Of a stretch of DNA of 5,116 nt, positions 1-5,116 are shown one piece after another (within the stretch, counting starts at the first letter, position 1; each line of letters opens with the position of its first letter). The stretch lies in assembly GCA_028723145.1 (NCBI GenBank), contig JAQYFM010000250.1, positions 1 to 5,116 of the forward strand. The letters run 5' to 3'. The notes below the pieces were generated by a model. It was not told the origin of the DNA and searched no databases. It saw only the letters and a program-made list of their open reading frames with translations. The DNA comes from Spirochaetales bacterium. Its GTDB lineage: Bacteria; Spirochaetota; Spirochaetia; Sphaerochaetales; Sphaerochaetaceae. Made by a program: the position numbers and the translations under genes.

Positions 1-220
1 AATCTTTAACTAGGATTATTACTTCATCTTGGTCGTTAGCCATTCTTTTAATATATGAAAAATTTAGCTTCCTCTGTTTTTGAATCCTTAATAACTCATC
101 TTCGATTTCCTTGCACTTTGCTTGGAAACTTATTGTGCTTACTTTTTTTCTTTTCTTAGAAGTAAATGTTGCGTACAAATTAAAGAGTGTAAAAGCCAAT
201 AATAATGTAAATAAGAGATT
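1..220 (-). CDS. Partial leftward ORF, unrecognised, possibly membrane-anchored at its N-terminus; 5' end disturbed
   Basis: Read on the minus strand, the frame is open without a stop from 220 to the left edge, giving about 73 codons with no end in the window. The N-terminal part is hydrophobic (LLFTLLLAFTLFNLYATF), followed by a basic cluster SKKRKK. Then comes a charged, helix-like stretch (KEIEDELLRIQKQRKL) ending in DQDEVIILVKD. That order, membrane segment then positive charges then soluble helix, fits an N-terminally anchored cytoplasmic protein. The start is unclear. An in-frame TTG lies at 199-197 without a Shine-Dalgarno site. In another minus frame an ATG at 224-222 begins MKSLIYIIIGFYTL and then stops, and one base change in register would join it to this frame. 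I do not recognise the family. The alternative is chance open frame opposite the plus-strand reading, although that reading has no family resemblance here. Confidence 0.35.
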
Positions 221-1070
221 TCATTTTATTAAAAGCAAAGAGGAATATATCTCAAAACTAAAAACTATTCTTTATGATGATTATTTTGAAGGTGTTGAAA
301 TATCACAAATGCCATTTGAAGGCTTAATGGATGAAGTAGTTTCATTAATAAAAAGTGCTCATATGGACTATACCTATTGTGGTCACTCAAGACTTTTTAA
401 AAATAAGCTTAATATTAACTCTTTAGATGAGAGTGAAAGATTAAAGGCAGTTGAGGAATTAAAGAAAGGTATTGATGAAACGCATACAATTGGAGCCAAA
501 GAATTCCAGTTTTTATCAAGAACTTATGATAAAAATAAAATAGCTGAACACATTGCTGCTCTTGCAAAGAGTACTAGAGAGCTTTGTGAATATGCGAAAA
601 ACTTTGATATTACTGTAACACTTGAAATCTTTGACCATACAATTGATAAGTGTTCATTACTAGGTCCAATTGACAGAGTTACAGCATTCTTAGAACAGGT
701 AAAGGATATTGATAATTTTGGTTTTATGTGTGACTTATCACACATCCCTATGATTGGGGAAACAATAGAAGAAAACCTAACTCCTATAAGAGACTATATC
801 AAGCATGCTCACATTGGTAATACATCAATTAAAGATAAAAATAATGTAGCGTACGGAGATATGCATCCTAGATTTGGTTATGAAAAGGGTGAAAATGATA
901 CTGCAGAGCTTACTATATTTCTGCAGCATCTAAAGGATTTCGGATATTTAAAAGAAGGAGGAAATAACTTTCTAGGCTTTGAAGTAAGGCCACTTCCAGG
1001 AGAAGATGAACGCATCGTAATTGCAAATGCAAAGAGATGCTTAAACAAAGCTTGGCGTCTTGTTCACTGA
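111..1070 (+). CDS. Sugar phosphate isomerase/epimerase-like TIM-barrel protein, probably truncated at the 5' end
   Basis: The product resembles the xylose isomerase-like TIM-barrel family (AP endonuclease 2 fold), metal-dependent cytoplasmic enzymes that isomerise or epimerise sugars and sugar phosphates. Numbering from TTG 111, the likely metal ligands are Glu172 in VTLEIFD, Asp208 and His211 in CDLSHIP, His232 or His234 in HAHIGN, and Glu291 in GFEVRP. Family-like blocks also include LNINSLDESER (100-110), KKGIDETHTIGA (118-129), YGDMHPRFGY (248-257) and a C-terminal ANAKRCLNKAW. Family resemblance begins only around residues 37-42 (base about 220-235). The preceding residues look like a non-homologous hydrophobic read-through. 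TTG 111 has no Shine-Dalgarno site, and the first in-frame ATG, at 309, falls inside the conserved region. The first strand of the barrel and the real start therefore seem to be missing. The exact substrate cannot be told. The neighbouring GntR regulator suggests sugar or sugar-acid catabolism. It may be a pseudogene. Confidence 0.75.
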   Translation: MHFAWKLIVLTFFLFLEVNVAYKLKSVKANNNVNKRFHFIKSKEEYISKLKTILYDDYFEGVEISQMPFEGLMDEVVSLIKSAHMDYTYCGHSRLFKNKLNINSLDESERLKAVEELKKGIDETHTIGAKEFQFLSRTYDKNKIAEHIAALAKSTRELCEYAKNFDITVTLEIFDHTIDKCSLLGPIDRVTAFLEQVKDIDNFGFMCDLSHIPMIGETIEENLTPIRDYIKHAHIGNTSIKDKNNVAYGDMHPRFGYEKGENDTAELTIFLQHLKDFGYLKEGGNNFLGFEVRPLPGEDERIVIANAKRCLNKAWRLVH

Positions 1071-1681
1071 TGAGTGATGTGCTCTCTAATTAGCTTCTTA
1101 GCTTTGAGCTTTTCGTTATTCTTTAGTAACAATAAGAGTTTGGTATGCTGTTGGAGATAGGATAAAAGACTTTCAGGACTTAAATCTTGTTCGATTCTTA
1201 AGAGCTGAATTTTTGGATCTAAGCGATAATATACTTCAATAAGAGCTTGGTTATCGGTACATTCAATTAATAGAGAATGAAAAGCACTATCAAGCTCAAA
1301 GGCTTTATCTCTTTCTCCATTTGAAAGCTGTAGCTGGCAATCAGAAGCAAGCTGGGTTAGTTTTGAGAAGTTTTTATCAAAGAGATTTTCCTGTAAGTTG
1401 TCAATGGCGAAAAACTCCAAATTAATTCGTAAAGAAGCAATATCCTGAGCTACTTTATCACTAATCTTAACTACTGCAGCATGAGACCTTGGTGAAAGAG
1501 TTACAAGACCATATTCAGCTAATCTTCTTATAGCTTCTCTAATTGGAGTTCTGCTAACACCAAATTGAGTTGCAAGAGCATCTTCACTGATTTTGCTTCC
1601 TGCCTTAATTGTGCCTTTAAGGATCTCGCCTTTTACAAGTTCATAAGCTTGGTCTGAAAGTGATGTCGAAACGATTTTCAT
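1064..1681 (-). CDS. GntR-family (FCD subfamily) transcriptional regulator
   Basis: The 205-residue product is a one-component regulator, normally a repressor released by a sugar acid, organic acid or related metabolite. The winged helix-turn-helix spans about residues 8-68, with SEDALATQFGVSRTPIREAI as helix-turn-helix and recognition helix (32-51). The helical FCD ligand domain spans about 75-203 and keeps the four expected metal ligands: Asp131 and His135 (LDSAFHSLL), His179 (QQHTKL) and His201 (REHI). ATG 1681 is the chosen start because AAGGGGG lies 6 nt upstream of it. A longer reading from 1729 would only translate the leader and add non-homologous residues. The gene looks intact. It faces away from the TTGTATACAA operators, the palindrome type bound by many GntR/FCD proteins, and one copy overlaps its own promoter, so autoregulation is likely. 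Its stop codon overlaps the TIM-barrel gene by 7 bp. The inducer is unknown. Confidence 0.92.
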   Translation of the reverse strand: MKIVSTSLSDQAYELVKGEILKGTIKAGSKISEDALATQFGVSRTPIREAIRRLAEYGLVTLSPRSHAAVVKISDKVAQDIASLRINLEFFAIDNLQENLFDKNFSKLTQLASDCQLQLSNGERDKAFELDSAFHSLLIECTDNQALIEVYYRLDPKIQLLRIEQDLSPESLLSYLQQHTKLLLLLKNNEKLKAKKLIREHITHQ

Positions 1682-1694
1682 AGGTTTCCCCCTT
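1674..1694 (-). promoter_or_regulatory. Ribosome binding site and start of gntR
   Basis: On the minus strand the sequence reads AAGGGGGAAACCTATG, with the purine run at 1693-1687 and six bases before ATG 1681-1679. This decides for the 205-residue protein and against the upstream start at 1729. Confidence 0.8.
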
Positions 1695-1702
1695 GTCTTT
1701 AG

Positions 1703-1715
1703 CTTATCAGATAAG
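1703..1715. repeat. 13-nt perfect inverted repeat in the gntR leader
   Basis: CTTATCAGATAAG has 6-bp arms around a central A. It lies about where gntR transcription would begin, between the -10 candidate and the ribosome binding site. It could be an extra protein-binding site or chance in AT-rich DNA. Confidence 0.4.
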
Positions 1716-1745
1716 ATTGTAGTCGTCAATTTTGCATTTTGTATA
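1716..1745 (-). promoter_or_regulatory. Candidate promoter of gntR
   Basis: On the minus strand a TACAAT -10 box (1721-1716) lies 18 bp after a weak -35 box TATACA (1745-1740). The -35 overlaps operator 1, so bound repressor would block its own transcription. A second option is TTGCTG (1770-1765), 17 bp, TGTATA (1747-1742), which also overlaps the operator. Confidence 0.4.
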
Positions 1746-1748
1746 CAA
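1739..1748. promoter_or_regulatory. GntR operator 1, TTGTATACAA
   Basis: This is a perfect 10-bp palindrome, identical to the one at 1828-1837. It is of the TTGTATACAA type known for several FCD-subfamily GntR repressors. It lies 57 bp upstream of the gntR start codon and overlaps both candidate gntR promoters. The assignment to this regulator is inferred from adjacency, duplication and motif type. Confidence 0.7.
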
Positions 1749-1751
1749 TTT

Positions 1752-1764
1752 GTAGAATTTCTAC
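1752..1764. repeat. 13-nt perfect inverted repeat next to operator 1
   Basis: GTAGAATTTCTAC has 6-bp arms around a central T and lies 3 bp to the right of operator 1. It is unrelated in sequence to the operator, so it could bind a second factor. Chance is possible. Confidence 0.35.
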
Positions 1765-1796
1765 CAGCAATTTACTTGGATTAAACAGGTATTTGT

Positions 1797-1825
1797 TTGA
1801 CAGATTAAAATTATAGTTATATGTA
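1797..1825 (+). promoter_or_regulatory. Promoter of the truncated catabolic operon
   Basis: A perfect -35 box TTGACA (1797-1802) is followed after 17 bp by TATGTA (1820-1825), a fair -10 box. The start site would fall at about 1832, inside operator 2. That is the classic arrangement for repression by steric blocking. Confidence 0.65.
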
Positions 1826-1827
1826 TA

Positions 1828-1837
1828 TTGTATACAA
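1828..1837. promoter_or_regulatory. GntR operator 2, TTGTATACAA
   Basis: This second identical copy of the palindrome is centred 89 bp from operator 1. It covers the expected transcription start of the rightward promoter and precedes the ribosome binding site by 11 bp. Two matched sites flanking the divergent region suggest that both directions are controlled, possibly with looping. Confidence 0.72.
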
Positions 1838-1848
1838 AATACAATTAA

Positions 1849-1863
1849 AAGGAGATTAAAATG
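1849..1863 (+). promoter_or_regulatory. Strong ribosome binding site for the 53-codon ORF
   Basis: AAGGAG at 1849-1854 lies six bases before ATG 1861. Together with the promoter it shows that 1861 is a real translation start, even though the ORF is short. Confidence 0.8.
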
Positions 1864-2022
1864 AGCGAAATAATTGAAAAACTCCTATCAGATAGAGACA
1901 GGAAGTTTAATGCAACAGAACTTGATGCACTTTCTGCATATTTCAGAGAGATGATGTTTACTGTTTTGCATGAAAGAGGAATAGGTCACTTGGGTGGTGC
2001 AAGAGGGCTGTTTCCTTCTTAA
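1861..2022 (+). pseudogene. Truncated ORF, 53 residues, resembling the N-terminus of a transketolase-type protein
   Basis: The ORF has a promoter, an operator and a strong ribosome binding site, so it is the original first gene controlled by the GntR repressor. The N-terminus is MSEIIEKLLSDRDRK, followed by ELDALSAYFREMMFTVLHE and then RGIGHLGGARGLFPS. The helix followed by GHLGGA resembles the N-terminal segment of transketolases and related thiamine-diphosphate enzymes (helix, then GHPGGxLS). That resemblance is from memory and is not proven. Such proteins are several hundred residues long, so nearly all of the enzyme would be missing. After the TAA the same frame continues as GPDISKKVNDIL, which looks protein-like and could be the remaining 3' end after an internal deletion. 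A genuine small protein is the alternative. Confidence 0.5.
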
Positions 2023-2057
2023 GGTCCAGATATATCTAAGAAGGTTAATGATATTTT

Positions 2058-2089
2058 GTGCCATATCGAGCTTTCGGTATGGCACTTTT
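2058..2089 (+). terminator. Intrinsic terminator after the truncated operon
   Basis: A 12-bp stem, GTGCCATATCGA with TCGGTATGGCAC (one T-G wobble), closes on a GCTT loop and is followed by TTTT and further T-rich sequence. It would end transcription from the 1797 promoter and isolate the HAD operon, whose ATG is only 26 bp further on. Confidence 0.88.
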
Positions 2090-2102
2090 AACATTTTTTA
2101 TT

Positions 2103-2108
2103 TACAAT
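2103..2108 (+). promoter_or_regulatory. Candidate -10 box directly before the HAD gene, possibly giving a leaderless mRNA
   Basis: TACAAT ends seven bases before ATG 2116, so a start site at the normal distance would fall on or next to the A of the start codon. No good -35 box is visible 17 bp upstream, where the terminator stem lies. No Shine-Dalgarno site precedes the gene, which agrees with leaderless initiation. Confidence 0.4.
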
Positions 2109-2115
2109 TATTTTT

Positions 2116-2781
2116 ATGAAAAAAGCTATTCTTTTTGATTTAGATGGAACCTTGGTTGATACAATTGAAGATATTAGATGTGCTATTAATCATACAGTAA
2201 AACTTACCTATAACCGCGAGATTTCAAGAGAAGAATGTATGAGTGTTGTAGGAAGGGGATTAAAAAATGCACTCATTGGTGCCTTAGCTTTCTCTGGAGC
2301 AAGATACCCTGAGGATGAAATAGATATTCTTTATCATGAATTAATATCATTTTATAAAAACAATGCTTGTGTTTATTCCAAACCATATGATGGAATAACG
2401 GAATTTTTAAAATCAATGTCGCAAAATGGATATGCCTTAGGTGTCCTATCTAATAAAAGTGATGTTTTAGTTCAAGAAATAGTTGAAAAGCTATTTTCTG
2501 ATATAAATTTTACTTTTATTCAAGGTTTTTGTGATAAAATACCTCTAAAGCCTGATAAGGCGGGTGTTGAGATATTTGCAAAGCTCTCAGGTGTTCCTAT
2601 TGAAGAAGTTATTTATGTTGGGGACAGTGAGGTAGATGGAGAAACAATTATCAATGCTCATCTTGAAAAGGGGATTCTTGTTACTTGGGGTTTTAGACCA
2701 AGAGAGATTATTGAAAAATTTGAAAAACAAGGGATTAAACTAGTAAACACAATAGAGGAGCTGAAAGATGGTGTTAACTGA
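2116..2781 (+). CDS. HAD-superfamily hydrolase, phosphoglycolate phosphatase-like
   Basis: The 221-residue cytoplasmic enzyme removes phosphate from a small phosphorylated metabolite through an aspartyl-phosphate intermediate. The four HAD motifs are present: nucleophile Asp8 and acid/base Asp10 in FDLDGTLVDT; Ser112 in LGVLSNKSD; Lys145 in LKPDKAG; and Asp170 and Asp174 in VIYVGDSEVDGETI. The helical cap between motifs I and II, with SVVGRGLKNALIGAL (43-57), is of the phosphoglycolate phosphatase (Gph) type, and the length is normal for it. The real substrate could equally be another phosphosugar. ATG 2116 is the only start that keeps motif I, yet it has no Shine-Dalgarno site. The 3' end overlaps the sugar mutase gene by 14 bp. 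This is typical of a cotranscribed pair in phosphosugar metabolism. Confidence 0.9.
   Translation: MKKAILFDLDGTLVDTIEDIRCAINHTVKLTYNREISREECMSVVGRGLKNALIGALAFSGARYPEDEIDILYHELISFYKNNACVYSKPYDGITEFLKSMSQNGYALGVLSNKSDVLVQEIVEKLFSDINFTFIQGFCDKIPLKPDKAGVEIFAKLSGVPIEEVIYVGDSEVDGETIINAHLEKGILVTWGFRPREIIEKFEKQGIKLVNTIEELKDGVN
2755..2770 (+). promoter_or_regulatory. Ribosome binding site of the mutase inside the HAD gene
   Basis: GAGGAG at 2755-2760 lies seven bases before ATG 2768. It supports that start over the in-frame ATG at 2786 and shows translational coupling across the 14-bp overlap. Confidence 0.75.
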
Positions 2782-4486
2782 TGAGATGAAAAAGGAAGTG
2801 GTAGAAAAGGCACATGTCTACCTCGATAGTGAGAAGAATGAAGTATTCAGAAGTGAAGTAGCAGAAGCTTTAAAGAATGAAGATTATGAATCTCTCTATG
2901 ATAGATTCTATACAGCATTAGCTTTTGGTACAGCTGGTATGCGTGGTGTAATTGGTGGTGGTACAAACCGCATCAATACCTTTATGGTAAGAAAGGTTAC
3001 ACAAGGTCTTGCTGAATACTGTTTATCTGTTGGCCCTGATTCAACAGTAGTTATTGCATTCGACTCAAGACACTATAGCCCAGAATTTGCTAAAGCTGCT
3101 GCATTAGTTTTAAGTGCTAATAAAGTTAAAACTTATCTTTATGATACCCTTCATCCAGTACCAATGCTATCTTTCGCAGTAAGACACATGAAGGCAACTG
3201 CTGGTATTGTTATTACAGCTAGCCATAACCCTGCAAAGTATAACGGATATAAGGTTTACTGGTCAGATGGTGGTCAAGTTACTCCTCCACATGATATTGA
3301 AATTGCTAAGCTTGCTAACGCAGTAACAGCAGATAGAATTAAGGATATTAGTGAAGAAGAAGCTAGAAAGAGTGGATATCTTGAAAGTGTACCAGCATCT
3401 GTAGATGAGGCTTACTATGATATGGTTATCTCTTCTCTAAGACGCCCAGAGCTTGTTAAGGGTTCTCCTATTACAGTTGCTTATACTCCACTCCATGGAT
3501 CTGGAAATGTTCCTGTAAGACATATGCTTTCAAAGCTTGGTATCAGATGCTGTGTAGTTAAAGAACAGGAAGAACCAAATGGTGCATTCCCAACAGTTAA
3601 GCTTCCTAACCCAGAGTCTCATGAAGCTATGAGCAAGGTTATTGAGCTTGCTAAAGAGGTTAAGGCAGATATCGTTCTTGGTACAGACCCAGATGCTGAT
3701 AGAATGGGCCTTGCAATTCCTACAACACCAGAAAAGACAGATTATTTACTCTTAACTGGTAACCAGATTGCAACACTCCTTGCTGATTACTTAATTACAA
3801 CATCTAACGAGATGGGCTTAAGTAGCAAAAAGCCATTAATTGTTAAAAGCTTAGTTACAACAGACCTTGTTCAGAAGATTGCTCAGTCTAATGGTGGCGA
3901 TGCAAAGGACGTACTTACAGGCTTTAAGTATATTGCAGAGCGGATGGACAAAATTGATAAGGGAATTAACAAAGATAACTTCTTCCTCTTTGGTTGTGAA
4001 GAATCTTATGGTTTCTTAACTGTTAATGATGTTCATGATAAGGATGCTGTATCATCAGCAGTAGCTGCTGTTGAAATGATGTGTCACTACGCATCTAAGG
4101 GTATTACTCTTCAACAGAGACTTGATAGCATCTATGCTCATTATGGTTACTACACAGAGCTCGTATTCTCAAGAGACTATGAAGGTGCTCAGGGTAAGGA
4201 GCAGATGAAGCAAATCATGGCTGATATGAGAAAGCTCAAGGCTGGAGACACATTTGTTAACAGAACTATCGAGAAGGTTGAAGATCTTCTTGGTGAAAAT
4301 ACTGGTTTCCCTAAAGCTGATGTAATTATCATTCGCTTCACAAGTGGTGAAAAGCTCGTTGTAAGACCTTCTGGTACTGAGCCAAAGATTAAGTACTATA
4401 TCTTCTTAGTTGAAGGTAAGGGTGGTAGAAGTGAGCTTGAAGCTAACCGCGATAAGATTCTAGAGGAGTTCAAGAGTGCTCTTTGA
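2768..4486 (+). CDS. Phosphoglucomutase/phosphomannomutase (alpha-D-phosphohexomutase)
   Basis: The 572-residue cytoplasmic enzyme interconverts hexose 1-phosphate and 6-phosphate (glucose and probably mannose), linking glycolysis with polysaccharide, glycogen and nucleotide-sugar synthesis. All alpha-phosphohexomutase signatures are present: FGTAGMRG (53-60); catalytic phosphoserine Ser152 in ITASHNP; metal loop DPDADR (307-312) with Asp307, Asp309 and Asp311; sugar-binding loop GCEESYGF (409-416) with Glu411 and Ser413; and the phosphate-binding loop RPSGTEPK (533-540). Length and four-domain layout match the long PgcA/PGM2-like branch rather than the shorter bacterial ManB or GlmM types. 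The block from YEGAQGKEQM to RPSGTEPKIKYY recalls spirochaete enzymes as well as clostridial ones. Codon choice looks optimised compared with the neighbours, which suggests high expression. It is coupled to the HAD gene upstream and the membrane protein downstream. Glucose versus mannose preference cannot be decided. Confidence 0.95.
   Translation: MVLTDEMKKEVVEKAHVYLDSEKNEVFRSEVAEALKNEDYESLYDRFYTALAFGTAGMRGVIGGGTNRINTFMVRKVTQGLAEYCLSVGPDSTVVIAFDSRHYSPEFAKAAALVLSANKVKTYLYDTLHPVPMLSFAVRHMKATAGIVITASHNPAKYNGYKVYWSDGGQVTPPHDIEIAKLANAVTADRIKDISEEEARKSGYLESVPASVDEAYYDMVISSLRRPELVKGSPITVAYTPLHGSGNVPVRHMLSKLGIRCCVVKEQEEPNGAFPTVKLPNPESHEAMSKVIELAKEVKADIVLGTDPDADRMGLAIPTTPEKTDYLLLTGNQIATLLADYLITTSNEMGLSSKKPLIVKSLVTTDLVQKIAQSNGGDAKDVLTGFKYIAERMDKIDKGINKDNFFLFGCEESYGFLTVNDVHDKDAVSSAVAAVEMMCHYASKGITLQQRLDSIYAHYGYYTELVFSRDYEGAQGKEQMKQIMADMRKLKAGDTFVNRTIEKVEDLLGENTGFPKADVIIIRFTSGEKLVVRPSGTEPKIKYYIFLVEGKGGRSELEANRDKILEEFKSAL
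4462..4478 (+). promoter_or_regulatory. Ribosome binding site and GTG start of the membrane protein
   Basis: AGAGGAG at 4462-4468 lies seven bases before GTG 4476, inside the end of the mutase gene. The nearby ATG 4487 opens a frame that stops after six codons, so GTG is the start. Confidence 0.75.
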
Positions 4487-5116
4487 TGTTGAAGCTTATT
4501 TGCTGAAACTAAAGCACTATGATTTAATGCTCTGTGATTTAGATTACAAAGCAGTCAATCCTGAAGATATTAAAGCTTTTAAGATTCATAGTGCAAACAT
4601 GATAGATGATGAGACACGCGATAACCTTGATACATATTTGTATTCAAGAGGTGAGACTTGCGTGTCTCATTTTTTACAGGATAAGCATTACATCCCACGT
4701 TTATTACTCAGTGCTCTAGTATTTTTAATTGTATATTTCTTTTTGTCCCTTGTAGTTAGAGACCCTATCCCTATGATAGATGAGTTAATAGCTTCTCTCT
4801 TATTATCTGTTCTTTCTTTTTTAGCTCTTTCTAAAAGAGATATTAGAATTGCAAGAGAAAGTAAGCTACTTTATGACATTAAAAAGGAAATAAAAAATGC
4901 AGAAATTATTCAAGATAATTATCTAGAAGAAATTGAAGCATATTACTATGAGTTATCATCAAAATACTCAATTTTGGAAATGAGTGATATCCTTTCCAAA
5001 ACAGATGAATATACAGTTTTAGAGGAATTGGATATCACACTTCCACATGAGTTTATCTCTATTATTAAAAGCTATATTCATAAAACAAATAAAAATCTTT
5101 CATTCTATCTTAAGCT
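4476..5116 (+). CDS. Unrecognised protein with two predicted membrane segments, 3' end outside the window
   Basis: The frame is open for 213 codons from GTG 4476 to the right edge. I do not recognise the family. The N-terminus (1-72) is soluble and begins LFDVEAYLLKLKHYDLMLCDLDYKAV. It is followed by two hydrophobic segments at about 75-94 (LLLSALVFLIVYFFLSLVV) and 103-118 (ELIASLLLSVLSFLALS), joined by a short loop RDPIPMID. Basic SKRD follows the second segment, so both ends probably face the cytoplasm. The C-terminal part (125-213) is charged and likely helical or coiled coil (LLYDIKKEIKNAEIIQ, YLEEIEAYYYELSSKY). An 11-bp overlap with the mutase and its own Shine-Dalgarno site make it part of the same operon. 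Codons are more AT-rich than in the mutase. A terminator-like hairpin lies within its early coding region. Function is unknown. Confidence 0.8.
   Translation, partial: MLFDVEAYLLKLKHYDLMLCDLDYKAVNPEDIKAFKIHSANMIDDETRDNLDTYLYSRGETCVSHFLQDKHYIPRLLLSALVFLIVYFFLSLVVRDPIPMIDELIASLLLSVLSFLALSKRDIRIARESKLLYDIKKEIKNAEIIQDNYLEEIEAYYYELSSKYSILEMSDILSKTDEYTVLEELDITLPHEFISIIKSYIHKTNKNLSFYLK
4609..4675 (+). terminator. Terminator-like hairpin inside the coding sequence of the membrane protein
   Basis: ATGAGACACGC (4609-4619) and GCGTGTCTCAT (4660-4670) form a perfect 11-bp stem, extendable inward by one G-U and one A-U pair. Six T bases follow, from 4670 to 4675. The 40-base loop contains a second imperfect hairpin, TTGATACA with TGTATTCAA, one base bulged. 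The form matches an intrinsic terminator or attenuator, but the loop is long and the site lies within an open frame. Confidence 0.5.

Noticed and set aside
111..170. Signal peptide on the TIM-barrel protein (hydrophobic start from TTG 111)
   Set aside because: The family is cytoplasmic, no ribosome binding site supports TTG 111, and the hydrophobic stretch is the complement of a lysine-rich minus-strand frame.
524..745. Minus-strand ORF of 73 codons
   Set aside because: It lies wholly opposite the conserved core of the TIM-barrel gene, has no ribosome binding site and its product is not protein-like.
1682..1729. Upstream extension of GntR by 16 residues
   Set aside because: The extra residues are translated leader DNA containing a palindrome. 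The inner ATG 1681 has an excellent ribosome binding site and matches the usual N-terminus.
1888..2094. Minus-strand ORF of 68 codons
   Set aside because: It begins beyond the terminator stem, reads through it, lies opposite the rightward ORF and has no Shine-Dalgarno site.
2116..2781. Beta-phosphoglucomutase (HAD type) paired with the alpha mutase
   Set aside because: Motif I reads FDLDGTLVDT and the cap resembles phosphoglycolate phosphatase. Beta-phosphoglucomutases usually have a DGVI/DGVL-type motif.
1..5116. CRISPR array, tRNA or rRNA gene, insertion sequence, defence or other novel multi-gene system
   Set aside because: I saw no spaced direct repeats, tRNA cloverleaf, rRNA-like segments, transposase or paired terminal inverted repeats. 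The genes are metabolic, regulatory or unknown.

Overview
The window is AT-rich and compactly coded, with strong purine-rich Shine-Dalgarno sites (AAGGAG, AGAGGAG, AAGGGGG) and TATAAT/TTGACA-like promoters. It looks like a low-GC anaerobic bacterium. The long alpha-phosphohexomutase, with FGTAGMRG, GCEESYGF and RPSGTEPKIKYY blocks, fits either a clostridial Firmicute or a gut or oral spirochaete (Treponema-like). I cannot decide between them from sequence alone.

Left half (1-2090): this looks like the eroded remains of a sugar or sugar-acid utilisation locus. A TIM-barrel sugar phosphate isomerase/epimerase reads rightward to 1070, but it has no credible start codon or ribosome binding site. 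Its 5' end butts against a leftward open frame that leaves the window at position 1. Tail to tail with it, overlapping by 7 bp, is an intact leftward FCD-family GntR repressor (1064-1681). The 179-bp divergent region upstream of the repressor carries two identical TTGTATACAA palindromes. One overlaps the likely gntR promoter; the other lies at the predicted start site of a good rightward promoter. That promoter, with a strong ribosome binding site, drives only a 53-codon ORF (1861-2022). The ORF resembles the N-terminus of a transketolase-type protein, stops abruptly and is followed by a strong intrinsic terminator. The regulatory circuit therefore looks complete while its structural genes look truncated.

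Right half (2103-5116): a tightly packed rightward operon. It contains a HAD-superfamily phosphatase of the phosphoglycolate phosphatase type (2116-2781), a phosphoglucomutase/phosphomannomutase (2768-4486) and an unrecognised protein with two predicted membrane segments (GTG start at 4476, running off the right edge). Successive genes overlap by 14 and 11 bp, and each downstream start has its own Shine-Dalgarno site inside the preceding gene, which suggests translational coupling. The HAD gene has no Shine-Dalgarno site. A TACAAT box ends 7 bp before its ATG, so its mRNA may be leaderless. The third gene contains a terminator-like hairpin plus T-run about 130 bp into its coding sequence.

How the parts work together: the right-hand operon is probably housekeeping phosphosugar metabolism (interconversion of hexose 1- and 6-phosphates plus phosphate-ester clean-up) coupled to a membrane protein of unknown role. 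The left-hand locus was probably an inducible catabolic module. I found no RNA genes, CRISPR arrays, insertion sequences or convincing new multi-gene system.
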